Below are positions 59,693 through 64,000 of a stretch of 64,000 nucleotides of DNA, one piece after another. The notes below the pieces were generated by a model. The model was not told where the DNA came from, did no database searches, and saw only the letters and a program-made list of their open reading frames with translations. Origin of the DNA: Methylobacterium sp. (GTDB lineage Bacteria; Pseudomonadota; Alphaproteobacteria; Rhizobiales; Beijerinckiaceae); contig JADCBP010000006.1 in the NCBI GenBank assembly GCA_020253445.1, positions 62,001-126,000 of the forward strand. The letters are read 5' to 3'. The position numbers and the translations under genes were made by a program. Numbering within the stretch: position 1 is the stretch's first letter; each line of letters starts with the position of its first letter.

Positions 59693-60691
59693 ATGATGCG
59701 CATTCGCTGCCCGAACTGCGATTCCATGCATGAAGTGCCGCCTTCCATGCTGGGGGGCAGGGCGCGCAAAGTGCGATGCGCCTTGTGCCGCACGGTTTTC
59801 CAGGCAGACGAAGCAACTGATTCGCCCGTGCCGCCCGGCAATCCTGCCGAGAATGCCGGTGCCGTCGCCGCGCAGATCGACTGGCCCGAGGGCGGCGATG
59901 CATTGATCGGGGATCCCGAGGAGCCCCCGGTCGTGCCCGCCTCCGGGATGGAAGAGGCGATGGGCGCGGATGCCGATGTCGACGTGAATGCCGCCATGGG
60001 GCAGGACGACCTCGACGCGCTTTTCGCCGACGCGCCCGCCGAGCCCAGGCCGCAGCCGGCCATCGCGGATGCGGCTGACCTCGCATCCTCCAAAAGCGCA
60101 TCCATGAATTCCACGGCAGATCCGCTCGATGGCGGGCAGGATGCGGCAATGATCGCCGCTGTCGCGGTGGCCGGCGCTTCAGCGATAGCGAACGCGGCAG
60201 AGCCGCAGGGCCGCAAGCATTCCAATCCGGCACGGCCGGCCTTCCGGCTGGGTCCGGCCCTTGGCGTGGTCGCGGCCACCGGCATTGGCACGCTCATGGC
60301 GCTTACGATCTTCCGGCATGAGACAGTCCGGATCGCACCGGGGCTTGCGCCCTATTTCGAGATGGTGGGCCTCGAGGTGAATTCCACCGGCCTCGAGATC
60401 CGCAATGTCCGCAGCCAGATCGTGATGGAAGACCATCGCGAGATGCTCGAAATCTCGGGCCAGATCTTCAACATCACCCGCGCCCGGCAACCCGTGCCGG
60501 TCATCCGCCTCTCGCTGCTCAACGCGGAGGGACAGCAGATCTATGTCTGGACCGGCGCGGCGGATCACGCCGAGTTGGCCGCCGGCGAGAAGACGCAATT
60601 CCGCCGGCGCCTCGCGAGTCCGCCGAAAGATGCGACGCAAGTGATGGTGCGCTTCGTCGCAAGAGACGATATCGTCGCGTCCATTCGCTGA
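59693..60691 (+). CDS. MJ0042 zinc-ribbon, DUF3426 membrane protein
   Basis: The 332-residue protein starts with an MJ0042-type zinc ribbon, CPNCDSMHEVP ... VRCALCRTVF (two CxxC pairs). A long acidic, Ala/Pro/Asp-rich linker (about residues 45-185) follows, then a single helix (LGVVAATGIGTLMALTIF). The DUF3426 domain comes last: GLEIRNVRSQIVMEDHREML with LEISGQIFNITRA. This combination is common in Rhizobiales next to ftsEX and hpt; its function is unknown. The ATG at 59693 follows GGAAGAA; GTG 59651 is the alternative. Confidence 0.85.
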   Translation: MMRIRCPNCDSMHEVPPSMLGGRARKVRCALCRTVFQADEATDSPVPPGNPAENAGAVAAQIDWPEGGDALIGDPEEPPVVPASGMEEAMGADADVDVNAAMGQDDLDALFADAPAEPRPQPAIADAADLASSKSASMNSTADPLDGGQDAAMIAAVAVAGASAIANAAEPQGRKHSNPARPAFRLGPALGVVAATGIGTLMALTIFRHETVRIAPGLAPYFEMVGLEVNSTGLEIRNVRSQIVMEDHREMLEISGQIFNITRARQPVPVIRLSLLNAEGQQIYVWTGAADHAELAAGEKTQFRRRLASPPKDATQVMVRFVARDDIVASIR

Positions 60692-60748
60692 TCCCTTCAC
60701 GCGTCCGGACGGCCCGCAGGCGCCCTTCGGCAGAGGCAGGAACCCGCC

Positions 60749-61318
60749 TTGACCGCTCAAGCCAAATCCGACCACGTCACCATCGATGCCTGGCGCATCC
60801 GCGTCCTGTTCTCGGAGGAGGCGATCGCCAGACGCAACCGCGAGCTGGCGGCGGAGATCGTGAAATCCGCGCCGCGGAACCTGCTGGTCATCGCCATCCT
60901 GCGCGGCAGCTTCATCTTCGCGGCCGATCTCGTGCGCCAGCTGCATGAGGCCGGGCTCGCGCCCTCCATCGAATTCATGCAGCTCGCGAGCTACCATTCC
61001 GGCACCGTCTCCTCCGGCCAGGTGACCGTGGTGAAGGACATCGACAACAAGGTCGATGACCGCGATGTATTGCTGATCGACGACATTCTCGAATCAGGCC
61101 GCACGCTCGCCTTCGCCAAGGACCTGCTGATCGCGCGCGGCGCAAGGCGCGTGCTCACGGCCGTGCTGGTCGAGAAACCCATGAAGCGCGTGGTGCAGTT
61201 CGAGGCCGATTTCGTGGGTTTTGACGCGCCGGACCTTTTTCTGGTGGGCTACGGGATGGACGTCGCCCATCAATTGCGCCAATTGCCCTTCATTGGCGTT
61301 GTGGAAGGCGAGGCCTGA
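60749..61318 (+). CDS. hpt: Hypoxanthine phosphoribosyltransferase
   Basis: Purine salvage enzyme making IMP (and possibly GMP) from base and PRPP. The 189-residue protein has LLVIAILRGSFIFAADLVRQ, IEFMQLASYHSGTVSSGQ and the PRPP motif DRDVLLIDDILESGRTL with the two adjacent acidic residues, then VLVEKPMKR and DFVGFDAPDLFLVGYGMD. It starts with TTG 60749 preceded by AGGA eight bases away. It is in an operon-like run with cpdR. Confidence 0.94.
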   Translation: MTAQAKSDHVTIDAWRIRVLFSEEAIARRNRELAAEIVKSAPRNLLVIAILRGSFIFAADLVRQLHEAGLAPSIEFMQLASYHSGTVSSGQVTVVKDIDNKVDDRDVLLIDDILESGRTLAFAKDLLIARGARRVLTAVLVEKPMKRVVQFEADFVGFDAPDLFLVGYGMDVAHQLRQLPFIGVVEGEA

Positions 61319-61330
61319 AGGTTCGTTAGC

Positions 61331-61711
61331 ATGGTGCGCATTCTTCTGGTGGATGATGACGAGGCGGTGCGCGCGCCGCTGGCCCGCGCGCTGGCACTCG
61401 ATGGCCATGCCGTGACGGAGGCGAGCGATGGCGCCCATGCGCTCGAGACCTTCACGGAAGACGAGACCGGCTTTGACCTGATGGTCAGCGATATCCGCAT
61501 GCCGGTGATGGATGGCATCCAGCTGGCCCTCGCGGTCGCCGCGAAGAGACCGGGCTTTCCCATCGTGCTGATGACCGGCTACGCCGAGCAGCGCGAACGC
61601 GCGAAAGAGCTCGAGGGCCTCGTCGATGACGTGCTCATCAAGCCCTTCCCGCTGGGGGATTTCCGCCGCGTCATGCGCGAGGTGATCGCCCGGCGCATTC
61701 CCGGCAGCTGA
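61331..61711 (+). CDS. cpdR: Single-domain response regulator, CpdR-like
   Basis: Receiver-only protein of 126 residues. The acidic pocket is DDD (8-10), the phospho-acceptor is Asp54 in DLMVSDIRMPVMDG, and the C-terminal Lys lies in VLIKPF. The stretch PIVLMTGYAEQRERAKELEG matches CpdR, the switch that in its unphosphorylated state primes ClpXP to degrade cell-cycle proteins in Caulobacter. It starts 12 bases after hpt. The cpdR and tspO stops abut with no gap between opposite strands. Confidence 0.88.
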   Translation: MVRILLVDDDEAVRAPLARALALDGHAVTEASDGAHALETFTEDETGFDLMVSDIRMPVMDGIQLALAVAAKRPGFPIVLMTGYAEQRERAKELEGLVDDVLIKPFPLGDFRRVMREVIARRIPGS

Positions 61712-62251
61712 TCAGGTTCCCGGATTGAGCCAGACGATCGCGGCGTTCAGCACGGTCGCGAAGACGACCCATGCGAAATAGGGGTAGAGCGCGATCCCCG
61801 CCGCGCGGTCGAGCCGCTGGAAAAGGCGGATCGTGAAGCCGATCGCGATGATCATGGCGCTCGAGACCACGAGCCCGCCCAGGGCGGATCGCAGGCCGAA
61901 GAACATATAGGACCAGCCGATATTCAGCACCATCTGCCCGAGATAGGCGAGGATGGCCGCATTCTTCGGTCCTGCCTCCGGTCTCGCCCGCAGGATGCGC
62001 CAGAAGGCCACGGCCATCAGCGCATAAAGAAAGGTCCAGACGATCGGGAACGCCATGTCCGGCGGGTTGAAGAACGGCTTCTGCAAGGTGCGATACCAGC
62101 TCACCATCCCCACGGCCGTGAAGAGCTGGCCGATCACGCTCGCGAAAAGCGACGGCAGGATCGCGACCGGCAGCAGCGCCAGCCCGCGCCAGGACATGGC
62201 CGGATGAAGCGGCGGGCTGGTGGTCGCGGAAGGCTGAGGGGGCATCGTCAT
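61712..62251 (-). CDS. tspO: TspO/MBR tryptophan-rich sensory protein
   Basis: Five-helix membrane protein related to the mitochondrial translocator protein and bacterial TspO, which bind porphyrins or sterols and modulate stress responses. The 179-residue protein carries WYRTLQKPFFNPPDMAFPIV and WTFLYALMAVAFWRI, the family signature, with further Trp/Tyr residues along helices. It ends in LNAAIVWLNPG. Its regulatory role here is inferred from the family only. Confidence 0.93.
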   Translation of the reverse strand: MTMPPQPSATTSPPLHPAMSWRGLALLPVAILPSLFASVIGQLFTAVGMVSWYRTLQKPFFNPPDMAFPIVWTFLYALMAVAFWRILRARPEAGPKNAAILAYLGQMVLNIGWSYMFFGLRSALGGLVVSSAMIIAIGFTIRLFQRLDRAAGIALYPYFAWVVFATVLNAAIVWLNPGT

Positions 62252-62271
62252 GAGAGGGTCCTTGCCGTCTG

Positions 62272-63156
62272 TCAGGCCGGCCTGGCGGGCCGGGTGGCGA
62301 GATACACACCAAAAGCGGTCAGCGCCATGAATGCGATCTGCAGAACGGTAAGGGTTTCACCGAACATCAGATAGGCCTCGATCGCCGCCGTGGGCGGGAT
62401 GAGGTAGATCAGCGCTGCGACCCTCGATACCGCACCACGGCGGATCATCATCAGCATCAGGCTGATCGCACCCAGCGAAAGCGGGATCACCGACCAGGCG
62501 AGCGCCGCCCAGGTCTCCCAACGGCTCTCGAAGCGCAAGGGTTCCAGCAGGAGCGCGAGCGGCAGCAGCGCGAGGAACGCGCCGGCATATTGCAGGCTGG
62601 ACACCACGCGCAGGTCGCCGGAGGCGATATAGCGCTTCTGGTAGAAGGTCCCGAGCGTCACCGCGATCATCGCGATCACGTTCACGAGAACCGGTCCGGC
62701 GAGGCTCTCGAGTGTCCCGGCCGAAAGCCCCGCGAGCTTCGGCGCAATCACCCCCATCACGCCGAGGAACCCGATTGCGATGCCCGAAAGCTGCAGGGCG
62801 CCGAGCCTTTCGCCGCCAAGGCGGGCCGCGAGCGCCGCCGTGATCAGCGGCTGGATGGCCGCAATGAGTGCCGAGACGCCCACCGGCAGCCCGTGGGCCA
62901 CGGCCCACCACACCCCGCCGAGATAGATGGCATGCAGCAGAACGCCGCTCAGCATGCCATGGCCATAGGCCGCGCGGTTGCGCGGCCATTCTGCCCGGAA
63001 GGCGAGGGCGATCAGCGCCATGAGCACGAAAGCACAGGCGAAGCGGATGACCAGGAAGAACAGCGGATCGGCAAAGGACGCCGCGTATTTCGCGACGATC
63101 CAGCCGGTGGACCAGATGAGAACGAAAAGCGCCGGCGCGACCGTGACAAGCGACAT
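62272..63156 (-). CDS. EamA/DMT-family transporter
   Basis: Ten-helix inner-membrane permease, 294 residues. The first EamA repeat begins FVLIWSTGWIVAKYAASFAD; the second starts near VNVIAMIAVTLGTFYQKRYI, with LIYLIPPTAAIEAYLMFGET near the end. Such proteins export amino acids or metabolites; the substrate is unknown. ATG 63156 has AGGGGGAG just upstream. It is 20 bases upstream of tspO on the same strand. Confidence 0.88.
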   Translation of the reverse strand: MSLVTVAPALFVLIWSTGWIVAKYAASFADPLFFLVIRFACAFVLMALIALAFRAEWPRNRAAYGHGMLSGVLLHAIYLGGVWWAVAHGLPVGVSALIAAIQPLITAALAARLGGERLGALQLSGIAIGFLGVMGVIAPKLAGLSAGTLESLAGPVLVNVIAMIAVTLGTFYQKRYIASGDLRVVSSLQYAGAFLALLPLALLLEPLRFESRWETWAALAWSVIPLSLGAISLMLMMIRRGAVSRVAALIYLIPPTAAIEAYLMFGETLTVLQIAFMALTAFGVYLATRPARPA

Positions 63157-63246
63157 GGCTCCCCCTGTAGAGGAAGCCTGTCGCCAAGGGAATGGGTCAT
63201 GAGCCGTGATGGCCGGACATGGCCCGGCCATCACGGCGCTGACTTC

Positions 63247-64000
<754 letters not shown>

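Overview
The window is a high-GC stretch of an alphaproteobacterial chromosome, most likely from the Hyphomicrobiales (Rhizobiales). Pointers are the dnaA/dnaN/recF/gyrB block with rpsT upstream of dnaA, a Caulobacter-type Cpa pilus locus, CtrA-type TTAA-N7-TTAA sites, a CpdR-like response regulator after hpt, an alphaproteobacterial F1-ATPase zeta inhibitor (DUF1476), a PhaR/PhaA/PhaB polyhydroxybutyrate block, and a chorismate mutase-hisC-tyrA operon beside metX-metW. The species cannot be named from sequence alone.

Layout. 1-1870 (minus): cpaA, cpaB and the start of cpaC, the Tad/Flp pilus assembly operon. 1998-3785: arfB and an MFS sugar-type transporter, converging on a perfect inverted repeat that holds both stop codons. 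3818-10937 (minus): dnaA, dnaN, recF, a LysE-type exporter and gyrB. The 0.74-kb gap up to rpsT carries a full CtrA site. 11682-14692 (minus): rpsT, a TauE/SafE permease, an enoyl-CoA hydratase and mutM. 14879-19980 (plus): ubiE, ubiB, coaBC, dut and cysK. 20062-22860: tRNA-Arg(CCG), a transposase remnant, terC, then a small graveyard of transposase fragments and a truncated DoxX gene. This is the only clearly plastic part of the window.

22863-31087: a small secreted protein, a lysine-type methyltransferase, an RND efflux pair, bdhA, a Zur-like regulator overlapping ispG. 31112-33572 (minus): purC, a terminator-like hairpin, purS, an unexpected lipoprotein gene, and purQ. 33840-39472: the zeta inhibitor, an HpcH-type aldolase, an esterase and a MacAB-like tripartite exporter. 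39530-43258: ispA, rpmF, a small unknown protein and a degenerate GGDEF-EAL protein. 43308-46017: phaR divergent from phaA-phaB, which make the PHB precursor (phaC is not in the window). 46103-49772: a DMT exporter, a GNAT-cupin pair, gloB and a methyltransferase.

49761-54714: metX-metW (methionine) divergent from chorismate mutase-hisC-tyrA (aromatic amino acids). 54721-59593: DUF2125, ChaC, a PlsC-like acyltransferase, a DUF218 protein and ftsE-ftsX. 59693-63156: an MJ0042 zinc-ribbon protein, hpt and a CpdR-like regulator in one plus-strand run, then tspO and an EamA permease. The right edge holds the 3' part of clpB.

Most of the window is well-known housekeeping DNA. I found no convincing new multi-gene system. 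The most worthwhile leads are local: CtrA sites at cpa and upstream of dnaA, the inverted repeat at 2424-2474, the lipoprotein gene and internal terminator in the pur cluster, an LTPEQ-bearing insert in the MacA-like adaptor, a large unknown domain fused to chorismate mutase, a catalytically mixed GGDEF/EAL protein, and the tRNA-Arg/terC insertion scar.
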